A stretch of DNA of 64,000 nt from Oceanimonas sp052119705 (GTDB lineage Bacteria; Pseudomonadota; Gammaproteobacteria; Enterobacterales; Aeromonadaceae), in the NCBI RefSeq assembly GCF_052119705.1, contig NZ_JBGQOP010000014.1:24099-88098 (forward strand), given 5' to 3'. The position numbers were made by a program, and so were the translations under genes. This document shows positions 9,363 through 16,766 of the stretch, one piece after another. The notes beneath the pieces were generated by a model that was given only the letters and a program-made list of their open reading frames with translations, had not been told where the DNA came from and made no database searches. Positions within the stretch are counted from its first letter, which is position 1. Each line of letters starts with the position of its first letter.

Positions 9363-9378
9363 TGGCACAAGACTTGCT
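9363..9378 (+). promoter_or_regulatory. sigma-54 promoter of norA-norB
   Basis: TGGCAC-N5-TTGCT gives a canonical -24 (GG 9364-9365) and -12 (GC 9376-9377) element, predicting a transcript start near 9389, about 35 nt before the norA ATG. An AGAGGAAAGG ribosome site precedes that ATG. Confidence 0.93.
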
Positions 9379-9423
9379 ATCTAAGTAGGCAGGTACACGA
9401 TATTTTACCAAGAGGAAAGGAAG

Positions 9424-9972
9424 ATGCAGCCAGCAGCGCAAAATACATGGCACGCAGACGGAACAGATTGGGACGCTGCAGGCCCGCTCATCGACCATAT
9501 CTTGGTGCGATATCATGCTGTGCACCGAGCGCAGCTCACCGAATTAAGCCGGTTAGCTCGGCTCATTGAACGCGTACACGCCGACCACCCCTTGTGCCCT
9601 CATGGCTTGACCGAGCATCTTGATGTGCTGTACCAAGAATTAGAGAGCCATATGCAAAAGGAAGAGCAAATTTTATTTCCGTTACTGAAGCGCGGCTTAG
9701 GCGCATCTGCCGGTGGCGCATCTTTAGGGGGCCCAATGGCCGTGATGCGCCGCGAGCACGACGGTCACAGCGTTGGGGTGTCGCAATTGCAATCACTGAC
9801 TCATGACCTGACGCCGCCCAACGGCGCTTGTGGCAGCTGGCAGGCACTTTATCAGGGGTTAGAGACCTTTATCGACGACCTTAATCAACACATTTACCTT
9901 GAGAATAACATCTTGTTTGAGCACGACTTTCTTAATAATAATCCATCATCACCGGAGGTGAATCATGGCTAA
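9424..9972 (+). CDS. norA: NorA: di-iron hemerythrin-like NO-response protein (YtfE/RIC C-terminal domain)
   Basis: A 182-residue four-helix hemerythrin-like protein. All six iron ligands known in E. coli YtfE have counterparts: H31, H76, E80, H112, H156 and E160. It lacks the N-terminal ScdA-type domain (about 70 residues with a Cys pair) present in YtfE/RIC. The gene order norR-norA-norB matches Ralstonia/Cupriavidus, where NorA binds NO and lowers the NO available to NorR. A role in buffering NO or repairing iron centres is therefore likely. Its 3' end overlaps norB by 8 bp (ATGGCTAA), implying translational coupling. The sigma-54 promoter lies directly upstream. Confidence 0.9.
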   Translation: MQPAAQNTWHADGTDWDAAGPLIDHILVRYHAVHRAQLTELSRLARLIERVHADHPLCPHGLTEHLDVLYQELESHMQKEEQILFPLLKRGLGASAGGASLGGPMAVMRREHDGHSVGVSQLQSLTHDLTPPNGACGSWQALYQGLETFIDDLNQHIYLENNILFEHDFLNNNPSSPEVNHG

Positions 9973-12241
9973 CTATCGCCGTCTCTGGACGATATTAATC
10001 ATCGTTCTAACTGTTAGCTTTGCCGTACTTGGCTATTTTGGCCGAGAAGTCTATCGTACCGCGCCGCCTATTCCTGCCCAAGTGGTCAGTGAAAGTGGCA
10101 CCCTGATCACCACCAAAGATGGCATTTTAGATGGTCAAACCGCCTGGCAATCTGTGGGTGGCATGCAGTTGGGCTCTATTTACGGTCATGGTGCCTATCA
10201 AGCGCCAGACTGGACTGCCGACTGGCTACACCGTGAATTGGTTGCTTGGTTAGACATCGCCAGTGTCGAGGAATACGGCCAGCACTTTGCGGACTTAAAC
10301 GACGACCAACAAGCTGTGTTGAACAGCCGTCTGAAAAAAGAGTACCGCACCAATACCTACAACATCGACACAGACGTATTAGTGGTCTCAGATCGCCGCG
10401 CCCAAGCCATGGCCGAAACAGCTGCCTATTACCACAGCTTGTTTGGTGATGATCCTGAATATCAGAGCTCGCGTGTTAGCTTTGCCATGAAAGAAAATAC
10501 CTTGCCGAGTGCCGAACGTCGCACCGATATGACCCATTTCTTCTTCTGGACCGCGTGGACTGCGGGCACCGAGCGCACGCTAGGTGCCGCCACTTACACC
10601 AATAACTGGCCACCTGAGCCTTTGATTGACAATAAACCCACCGCCGAAAATATCGTGTGGTCGTTAATCAGTATCGTGTTACTAGTGGCCGGTGTAGGCG
10701 GTTTTATTTGGGCCTGGTCTTTCTTACGTAACGAAGATGAGAAATCGCCTGCGGCACCGATGCAAGATCCCTTAACCACCTTTAAGCTGACGCCGTCGCA
10801 AAAATCCTTGGGCAAATACCTGTTCTTGGTCGTGGCGCTGTTTACCTTTCAGATCATGATGGGTGGCGCTACTGCGCACTACACGGTAGAAGGTCAGCAT
10901 TTTTACGGCATAGAGCTGTCTAAGTGGTTCCCTTATAGCCTGTTACGTACTTGGCACTTACAAAGCGCCTTGTTCTGGATTGCCACCGGCTTCTTGGCGG
11001 CAGGCCTGTTTTTGGCGCCCCTTATTAATGGCGGCAAAGACCCTAAGTTCCAGAAACTGGGTGTAGATATCTTGTTCTGGGCACTGATTGCGGTCGTGGT
11101 CGGCAGCTTTGCCGGTAACTACTTGGCCATAGCGCAAATCATGCCGCCTAATCTGAACTTCTGGCTGGGTCACCAAGGCTACGAATACGTAGACTTAGGT
11201 CGCGCTTGGCAGATTGGTAAGTTTATCGGCTTAGTATTGTGGTTAGTCTTGATGTTGCGCGGCATGGTGCCCGCACTGCGCCAACCCGGCGAAAAGCACA
11301 TGCTGATCTTGTTAACCGCCTCGGTTATCGCTATCGGTCTGTTTTACGGTGCCGGTTTCTTCTACGGCGAGCGTACCCATATTTCTGTCATGGAATACTG
11401 GCGCTGGTGGATAGTGCACCTCTGGGTAGAAGGCTTCTTTGAAGTGTTCGCCGCCGTCGCCTTGGCCTTTATCTTCTACAACATGGGCTTGATCTCTAAG
11501 CGGATGGCGACCGTTGCCAGTCTTGCGTCTGCCTCTTTGTTCTTGATTGGTGGCGTGCCCGGTACTTTCCACCATATGTACTTCTCCGGTACCACCACAC
11601 CAGTGATGGCGGTGGGTGCCACCTTTAGTGCTTTAGAAGTCGTGCCCTTGGTGGTGATGGGTTACGAAGCTTGGGAAAACTGGAGCTTAAGAAAGAGCGC
11701 GCCTTGGATGGAAAAAGTGAAGTGGCCGTTAATGTTCTTCGTGGCCGTGGCCTTCTGGAACATGTTAGGTGCCGGCGTAATGGGCTTTATGATAAACCCA
11801 CCCATAGCGCTTTATTATATCCAAGGTTTAAACACCACGGCTGCCCACGCGCATGCCGCCCTGTTTGGGGTATATGGCTTCTTGGCATTGGGCTTCACGC
11901 TCTTGGTGCTGCGCTATATTCGCCCCAACATGGTGTTTAACGAGACGCTGATGAAAACTGGCTTCTGGTGGTTAAACGCAGGCTTAATACTGATGCTGTT
12001 CACCAGCTTGTTGCCGGTCGGTTTCATCCAGTTTGTGGCCAGCGCCAGCGAAGGCTTGTGGTATGCCCGTAGCGAAAGCTTTATGCAGCAAGGCTTGCTG
12101 CAAACCCTGCGTTGGGTACGTACCTTCGGCGATATCGTCTTTATCGTCGGTGCCTTGGCCGTGACTTGGCAGGTGGTAATTGGCCTTTGGCCACGCGGTA
12201 AGCAAGTTGCGCAAAGTGTTAGCGAATTCGCTGCTAAATAA
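9965..12241 (+). CDS. norB: quinol-dependent nitric oxide reductase (qNOR)
   Basis: Reduces two NO to N2O with electrons from quinol in the cytoplasmic membrane. The 758-residue single-chain form joins a NorC-like N-terminal part (one membrane helix, then a periplasmic domain of about 190 residues with no CxxCH haem motif) to a NorB-like 12-helix core. Candidate haem ligands are H331 and H628/H630; candidate FeB ligands are H485, H536 and H537, with the conserved glutamates E489 and E493 in HLWVEGFFEVF. Also called norZ. No accessory norD/norQ genes are nearby and no other denitrification genes are in the window, so detoxification is more likely than respiration. A terminator follows. Confidence 0.96.
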   Translation: MANYRRLWTILIIVLTVSFAVLGYFGREVYRTAPPIPAQVVSESGTLITTKDGILDGQTAWQSVGGMQLGSIYGHGAYQAPDWTADWLHRELVAWLDIASVEEYGQHFADLNDDQQAVLNSRLKKEYRTNTYNIDTDVLVVSDRRAQAMAETAAYYHSLFGDDPEYQSSRVSFAMKENTLPSAERRTDMTHFFFWTAWTAGTERTLGAATYTNNWPPEPLIDNKPTAENIVWSLISIVLLVAGVGGFIWAWSFLRNEDEKSPAAPMQDPLTTFKLTPSQKSLGKYLFLVVALFTFQIMMGGATAHYTVEGQHFYGIELSKWFPYSLLRTWHLQSALFWIATGFLAAGLFLAPLINGGKDPKFQKLGVDILFWALIAVVVGSFAGNYLAIAQIMPPNLNFWLGHQGYEYVDLGRAWQIGKFIGLVLWLVLMLRGMVPALRQPGEKHMLILLTASVIAIGLFYGAGFFYGERTHISVMEYWRWWIVHLWVEGFFEVFAAVALAFIFYNMGLISKRMATVASLASASLFLIGGVPGTFHHMYFSGTTTPVMAVGATFSALEVVPLVVMGYEAWENWSLRKSAPWMEKVKWPLMFFVAVAFWNMLGAGVMGFMINPPIALYYIQGLNTTAAHAHAALFGVYGFLALGFTLLVLRYIRPNMVFNETLMKTGFWWLNAGLILMLFTSLLPVGFIQFVASASEGLWYARSESFMQQGLLQTLRWVRTFGDIVFIVGALAVTWQVVIGLWPRGKQVAQSVSEFAAK

Positions 12242-12274
12242 AACTCGATATTAAATTAATAACAGTTAGTTAAT

Positions 12275-12300
12275 AAAAGACCGCTGCGGCGGTCTTTTTT
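12275..12300 (+). terminator. terminator of norA-norB
   Basis: The stem AAGACCGC / GCGGTCTT with a TGCG loop is followed by six T residues, 34 bp after the norB stop. Confidence 0.9.
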
Positions 12301-12774
12301 ATTGGCTGTTTGTTGCTTAAGTAATGCCTCGAAACTAATGTGGATTTTGTCGCAGCTTGCTTTAAAGACTCAACACCTCTTCGCCACGGAAGAACACGGA
12401 ACTCACGGACGCAGTTCACTTGCGACAAGAGCACAAAAGCCTTTGATGGATAAGAGCTACTTTCAGATCTGATCACTATTTTTCCGTGGATTCCGTGGCA
12501 AAAAAGTCTTTCGTTTTTAAAGAGCAAACTAACCAGAAAAATCCACAGAAGTTATGAGTTATTACTTAGTTTTTTCTTTCCTACTGAGCAGCAACATAAA
12601 ACCACGTATGTTACGCCGAACTACTTATGCCATCCGTTTATACTTAAAGTTATTAAATAAAAATTGGATTAACGAAAGATATTGCGTATTGCCAAGGTCA
12701 AAACTGGTCTGTGCTATTCGTTTTTAGTACCAAAATTATCACCATTAGCACAGCTAATACCTAGAGAGGCACAC
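12301..12774. other. intergenic region: repeat copy B and promoter DNA of the DCC gene
   Basis: After the norB terminator this gap holds repeat copy B (12381-12570), then about 200 AT-rich bases leading to the DCC-family gene. A frame open from 12682 is not supported by a ribosome site. No other element is seen. Confidence 0.5.
12381..12570. repeat. CCACGGAA-type palindromic intergenic repeat, copy B
   Basis: Left arm CGCCACGGAAGAACACGGAA pairs imperfectly with a right arm TTTCCGTGGATTCCGTGGC. The whole unit, including about 65 bp beyond the right arm, is nearly identical to copy A at 2063-2255, so this pair duplicated recently compared with copies C-G. Confidence 0.85.
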
Positions 12775-13149
12775 ATGCTCACCGTATTTTATGATGGTCG
12801 CTGTGGCTTATGTGATCGAGAGATTGCCTTTTATCGCCGCCACGCGGATGCCGATTCAGTACTCTGGTTAGATATTTGGCTACACGAACCCTTGCTGTTA
12901 GCGGCGGGATTAACTCAGGCTCAGTGTCTGCAAAAGCTACATCTATTAGATGAACACAACCAGCTGCACACAGGCGTTGATGCTTTTTTGTTGTTATGGC
13001 AAACCGTACCTAAGTTACGCGGCTTGGCATGGTTAGCCCGCTTTGCGCCGTTTCGCGGGTTATTAGCATTTGGTTATCGGCTGTTTTTGGTTTGGTATAA
13101 ACGTCAACCTCACGTACAAGCCTGCCTACTGGCAGATAAAAAGGAATAA
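12775..13149 (+). CDS. DCC-family thiol-disulfide oxidoreductase-like protein (DUF393)
   Basis: A 124-residue protein opening with LTVFYDGRCGLCDREI, the DxxCxxC signature of the DCC (DUF393) family, a thioredoxin-like group whose substrates are mostly unknown. I use ATG 12775, which has GAGAGG 5 nt upstream; the open frame runs back to 12682 without a ribosome site. The stop is 1 bp before the next gene, so the two are probably one transcript and may work together in redox chemistry (inference). Confidence 0.88.
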   Translation: MLTVFYDGRCGLCDREIAFYRRHADADSVLWLDIWLHEPLLLAAGLTQAQCLQKLHLLDEHNQLHTGVDAFLLLWQTVPKLRGLAWLARFAPFRGLLAFGYRLFLVWYKRQPHVQACLLADKKE

Positions 13150-13150
13150 C

Positions 13151-14140
13151 ATGAAACCCAGTATTGCTATTATCGGAGCCGGTTTAGCCGGGTTAACGCT
13201 GGCGCGTGAATTAAGCGCTGTTGCCCACATTACCTTGTATGAAAAAGCGCGCGGCTTAGGCGGTCGCATGTCGACTCGACGCAACGACACTCATCAGTGG
13301 GATCACGGTGCGCAGTTTTTTACCGCGCGCAGCCAAGCCTTTAAAGCCATGCTTGCGCCTCTTATTAGCAGCGGCACAGTCGTGGAATGGCAGCCAAACA
13401 TTACCACCTTAAGTCCAGACCAAGCGCCCTTTAAGCGCCCTTGGTTTGAGCCTCATTATGTAGCCGCACCCGGCATGAATAGCCTGCTAAAAACCTTGGG
13501 CCAAGATTTTAATATCCAGTTAAGCACCCGCGTTGAGCAAGTGGTGGCGCACAATGGTGGCTGGCAGCTATTGGATGATAACGCCCAGCTATTGGGTGAA
13601 TTTGATTGGGTGGTGAGCTCGGCACCATTACCACAAACCCAAGAATTACTGCCCGCTCGCATCTTAGGCGACACCTTGGCCCGCTATCAAATGCTGCCGT
13701 GTTACAGCTTGCTGTTGACCGTAGATGATACCGATTTGCCCCATTTTGATGCGGCCAAGGTGAATAACGCGCCATTAAATTGGATTAGCTTTAACCATCG
13801 CCTACCGGGCCGCAACATCAAGGCGGGCACTGTGGTGGCGCACACCAGTTATGAGTGGGCAACCGAGCATTTAGAAGATGATCAAGATGCGGTAAAGCAG
13901 CAGTTAGTCGAGAATTTTTGCGCACTGACCGGAGTTAAGGCCGCCGCCATTACCAGTGCCCAACTGCACCGCTGGCGTTATGCCTTAAGTGCCGAAGTGG
14001 CCGATCCCGATAGAGAATTTGTATTAAATGCCCCCGCTAAATTAGCCGCTTGTGGTGATTGGTGTTTAGGTGGTCGTGTAGAAGCGGCCTTTACCAGCGC
14101 CCAGCAACTGGCTAAGGCGTTAATTGAAGAGCTAGCGTAG
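13151..14140 (+). CDS. FAD-dependent amine oxidase/renalase-like oxidoreductase
   Basis: A 329-residue flavoprotein. Residues 4-30 form a Rossmann dinucleotide fold (IAIIGAGLAGLTLARELS) with the acidic ribose-binding position in LYEKARGLGGRMSTRR. The GG-Arg motif that follows is typical of the NAD(P)-binding amine-oxidase/renalase-like family. A second FAD contact is likely in CGDWCLGGRVEAAF near the C terminus. The substrate is unknown; renalase relatives oxidise aberrant dihydro-NAD(P) isomers, but that is only analogy. Start ATG 13151 has AAGGA upstream, overlapping the end of the DCC gene. Confidence 0.85.
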   Translation: MKPSIAIIGAGLAGLTLARELSAVAHITLYEKARGLGGRMSTRRNDTHQWDHGAQFFTARSQAFKAMLAPLISSGTVVEWQPNITTLSPDQAPFKRPWFEPHYVAAPGMNSLLKTLGQDFNIQLSTRVEQVVAHNGGWQLLDDNAQLLGEFDWVVSSAPLPQTQELLPARILGDTLARYQMLPCYSLLLTVDDTDLPHFDAAKVNNAPLNWISFNHRLPGRNIKAGTVVAHTSYEWATEHLEDDQDAVKQQLVENFCALTGVKAAAITSAQLHRWRYALSAEVADPDREFVLNAPAKLAACGDWCLGGRVEAAFTSAQQLAKALIEELA

Positions 14141-14196
14141 CGGCGGTTGCAGAGCGCTATGGGTATAGAGCTCGATGAGGAAGGGTTAAAACGTTT

Positions 14197-14231
14197 AAAG
14201 GAGCGAACCGCTCATGCCGTATCGCTCCTTT
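14197..14231. terminator. probable terminator hairpin between convergent genes
   Basis: The perfect 10-bp stem AAAGGAGCGA / TCGCTCCTTT with a 15-nt loop lies between the FAD oxidoreductase and the convergent DUF4198 gene. The T-run is weak on both sides. Confidence 0.55.
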
Positions 14232-14254
14232 GGTTGTAGTGGCACAGGTATTTT

Positions 14255-15064
14255 TTATTGGGCTTGTGCCTCAAAGCTAAGTAGGTAATTCACCACCGCC
14301 TGATCCGCTAATGGACTGTCTATCTTGCGCCGCATATTGGTGCTCAGCAAATGGGGGCCAGCCAATTCAGGCGTGAAGTGCACTACACCCTCTTTATCTG
14401 TCACTAGATCTAGCTGTTGGCGAGCATCGCGATAAGCCGTGCCATTCGCGACTACCTCTACCTTTAGATCCTTCAGCGGTTCACCGTCATAGGTAAACTT
14501 AAAGCGCGCTTCTTCACCAACCACCACATCGCTGGGATGCGTCAGTGCCTGCAGCTCAAAACCTTTGCCTGTGTTCATTAACACCTGTTTGCTTGGTGTT
14601 TTTTGCGTCACATAAAAACCACTTATGGTCTGCATGGCTAAGGTATTCACTTCCCGCGCCGCCTTGGGCAGCTGGCTGGCGGCGTCGATTTTATTGGCAA
14701 ACGACCGCTGTGGCGTGCTTTGTTCATCAGTAACATACTGAGTTACATAGCGAGTCGGATTTTGTAACTCGACTTTATAGGTGCCCACCGTATTTAATTC
14801 CATATCGAACACGCTGCGCCTATGGCCTTTAAAATACGCGCCAATCCGGCTCGGCTCATTAGCCGGATTATAAATCGTCACCCCATCCAGCCCGATGGGT
14901 TTATCGACATTAAACACCTCGTTAGAAGCGCTGGCATCTACCGTTACCCAGCTTGCGGCTTCGCTCGATAGATTAAATTCACTAGGCAGCATCCATACCG
15001 GATGGGCACTCGCCGTGCCGGCGACTAAAGCCAAAGCCGCCAGTAATGAAGTCCGTTTATTCAT
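14255..15064 (-). CDS. DUF4198 family periplasmic protein (iron-regulated operon)
   Basis: A 269-residue exported protein with an N-terminal signal peptide ending TASAHP near residue 21. The start HPVWMLPSEF and the C-terminal Ig-like/transthyretin-like beta region (about 175-265, with GVVHFTPELAGPHLLS) match DUF4198, a family often found with TonB-linked metal uptake and resembling NikM-type domains. It is the last gene of a three-gene unit with DUF2271 and PepSY membrane genes behind a Fur box. A role in iron or other metal uptake is inferred from this context, not from catalytic residues. Confidence 0.85.
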   Translation of the reverse strand: MNKRTSLLAALALVAGTASAHPVWMLPSEFNLSSEAASWVTVDASASNEVFNVDKPIGLDGVTIYNPANEPSRIGAYFKGHRRSVFDMELNTVGTYKVELQNPTRYVTQYVTDEQSTPQRSFANKIDAASQLPKAAREVNTLAMQTISGFYVTQKTPSKQVLMNTGKGFELQALTHPSDVVVGEEARFKFTYDGEPLKDLKVEVVANGTAYRDARQQLDLVTDKEGVVHFTPELAGPHLLSTNMRRKIDSPLADQAVVNYLLSFEAQAQ

Positions 15065-15117
15065 GATAATGATCCTATTTGTTGTTGGTGCGTAGCCCGC
15101 GTTCTTGAGTAGCGGCT

Positions 15118-15624
15118 TTATTTAAGCGTAATAATGACCTCACCCAGCTCGGCGCTGGGTTTAATAGTAAAGGTTTGGTCTTTGCCGCCCAGCGTGATGC
15201 TTTGCTGCACTAAGCTGCGGCTGCCATGCTCGCGCGCCGCTTCGATATTAATTTGATAATCACCAGCCGCCACTGGCTTACCTTGGCTGTCGGTGCCATC
15301 CCAGCTCAAGCGATATTGGCCAGGCCTGCGGGTAGCCGCCGTGACGCCGTCTAACTCGCCTTGGTCATAACGGCCTACCTTGCGCCACCACAGGCGCAGG
15401 TCTTTCAGCCAGTCAGACTCCTTCTGCCACACCGCCAGCGTCTTTAGCGGTACTTGCTCTGCATTGGCCACCCACACAGCTACATAAGGGCGATGCTGAT
15501 TGCCTTTAGGTAAGGTCAGTTCAATGTCGACCTTAGATGCCAACATAGGCGACGATACCGGAGCTGCCTGCACCTGAGTCCACATAGCGGTCAGCATTAA
15601 TACACTCAACCATGGTTTATTCAT
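15118..15624 (-). CDS. DUF2271 domain periplasmic protein
   Basis: A 168-residue exported protein with a signal peptide ending VQAAPVSS near residue 20. The core (PYVAVWVAN, WLKDLRLWWRKVGR, GDYQINIEAAREHG) fits the DUF2271 family, which regularly accompanies PepSY membrane proteins and DUF4198. I start at ATG 15624; the frame is open a further 60 codons upstream, but that stretch overlaps the preceding gene in another frame. It is the middle gene of the Fur-linked operon. Function unknown. Confidence 0.85.
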   Translation of the reverse strand: MNKPWLSVLMLTAMWTQVQAAPVSSPMLASKVDIELTLPKGNQHRPYVAVWVANAEQVPLKTLAVWQKESDWLKDLRLWWRKVGRYDQGELDGVTAATRRPGQYRLSWDGTDSQGKPVAAGDYQINIEAAREHGSRSLVQQSITLGGKDQTFTIKPSAELGEVIITLK

Positions 15625-15641
15625 CCGTATCTCTCTTTTAC

Positions 15642-16262
15642 TTAGTAGCGCATCCAAAAATACAGCCCGACCATGAGTACGCCGCCAAGCCCTGAGCACC
15701 ACAACAGGCGACCACGACGCCGACGCATCGGCAGTACCAGCCACAAACCGGTTAGCGTAAACAGCAAGATGACACCGGCGGCAATATCGATAAACCAGCG
15801 CCACGCCAAGCTGGCATGCCGCCCCATGTGCAAGTCATTCAAGATGGCCAACGTGCCGTAGGCTTGCTCTGAGATAAACACGGTTTGCTCAATCAGGCTC
15901 ACTTCAATCAAGCTGTAACCGCCGGGCCGCTGCACATCAATCGACAATAACTGTTCGTCCGCTACCCAATCAAAGTCCACCTCACCGCTTACTTGCCGCT
16001 GCTCTTTTTGCAACCACAGCCATACCTGACTCGACGCCAACAAAGGGTCTTGCTGCCACAACTGGCTTTGGCCTAAAAAGGCCGGCAACGGCAGCTCGCG
16101 GCTAGTTTCTGGCGCGGCTTTTGGCAGCCACTGACGATTATTCAGCGTCAATCCGGTCAGGGTAAAAAACAGCATTATGATAAGCATCAACATAGCGCTG
16201 TAAGTATGTAGAGGCCGCACCCAACGCGGCGTTGAGCTAACCGCTAACGACTTGGTCGACAT
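15642..16262 (-). CDS. PepSY-associated transmembrane protein
   Basis: A 206-residue inner-membrane protein. There is one helix near the N terminus (about 20-40), a periplasmic PepSY-like domain (about 45-140), and two closely spaced helices near the C terminus (about 150-172 and 184-204), separated by a basic RRRRGR loop. This arrangement matches small PepSY_TM proteins encoded with siderophore receptors or ferric reductases. ATG 16262 is preferred over an adjacent TTG. It is the first gene after a strong Fur box, so expression under iron limitation is expected. Confidence 0.85.
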   Translation of the reverse strand: MSTKSLAVSSTPRWVRPLHTYSAMLMLIIMLFFTLTGLTLNNRQWLPKAAPETSRELPLPAFLGQSQLWQQDPLLASSQVWLWLQKEQRQVSGEVDFDWVADEQLLSIDVQRPGGYSLIEVSLIEQTVFISEQAYGTLAILNDLHMGRHASLAWRWFIDIAAGVILLFTLTGLWLVLPMRRRRGRLLWCSGLGGVLMVGLYFWMRY

Positions 16263-16317
16263 CAAAACGCGTGTTCTCCGTGAACAGAAAGGTACTCAAA
16301 AAGGACAAGATATTCAT

Positions 16318-16336
16318 GCAACTGATAATCATTGTC
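16318..16336 (-). promoter_or_regulatory. Fur box upstream of the PepSY-DUF2271-DUF4198 operon
   Basis: The 19-bp window matches the Fur consensus at 15 of 19 positions, with an unbroken core GATAATCATT at 16324-16333. It lies 56-74 bp before the PepSY gene start. Its orientation is symmetric, but the nearest plus-strand start (16477) is 140 bp away, so control of the minus-strand operon is favoured. Confidence 0.8.
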
Positions 16337-16476
16337 AATCGTATTTATTAGGATTGAGCCCTATTTCTTTTTGACTCGCGCCGTTTATGGTCGGAGATGT
16401 TCGGCATCATGGCTTCCAATCGTGTCCGTTATGATGAATAATTAGCCAAGATTTTCGGCTTTATTAAGAGGTGTTT

Positions 16477-16764
16477 ATGAATATTCAATCGCCATTTTCG
16501 AACGGTATTCAAGGTTATCAGCGCGCCGCTGACAGCGTGACCGACGCTTCTCTTAATATCAGCCGCGCCAATATTAATACCCTAAGTAATGAGTCTTCGA
16601 CACCCGCTTCGGTCAATCCGGATCAGTTTGTCGATGCCAGTAAAAAAACCGTCACCGACAGCCTTATTCAACTCAAAGAAGCCGAGCTGCACGCAGGTGC
16701 CAATGCGAAAAGCATTAAAACCGCAGATGATATGCTCGGCACGCTTATTGATATACGGGTGTAA
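16477..16764 (+). CDS. small flagellar rod/hook-like protein, 95 aa
   Basis: A 95-residue protein without signal peptide. Its C-terminal helix (SLIQLKEAELHAGANAKSIK, then TADDMLGTLIDIRV) resembles the C-terminal coiled-coil segment of flagellar basal-body rod and hook proteins such as FlgC, which end in a similar MLGTLLDI. The N-terminal half (SNGIQGYQRAADSVTDASLN) also fits a rod-protein helix. ATG 16477 is chosen over GTG 16471 because AGAGG sits properly upstream. It lies 2 bp before the metalloprotease-like gene, so they are co-transcribed. No flagellar genes are nearby. Function is unproven. Confidence 0.75.
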   Translation: MNIQSPFSNGIQGYQRAADSVTDASLNISRANINTLSNESSTPASVNPDQFVDASKKTVTDSLIQLKEAELHAGANAKSIKTADDMLGTLIDIRV

Positions 16765-16766
16765 TT

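Noticed and set aside
9965..12241. Cytochrome c-dependent cNOR
   Set aside because: The protein has a fused NorC-like N terminus without a CxxCH haem site and no separate norC gene, so it is the quinol type.
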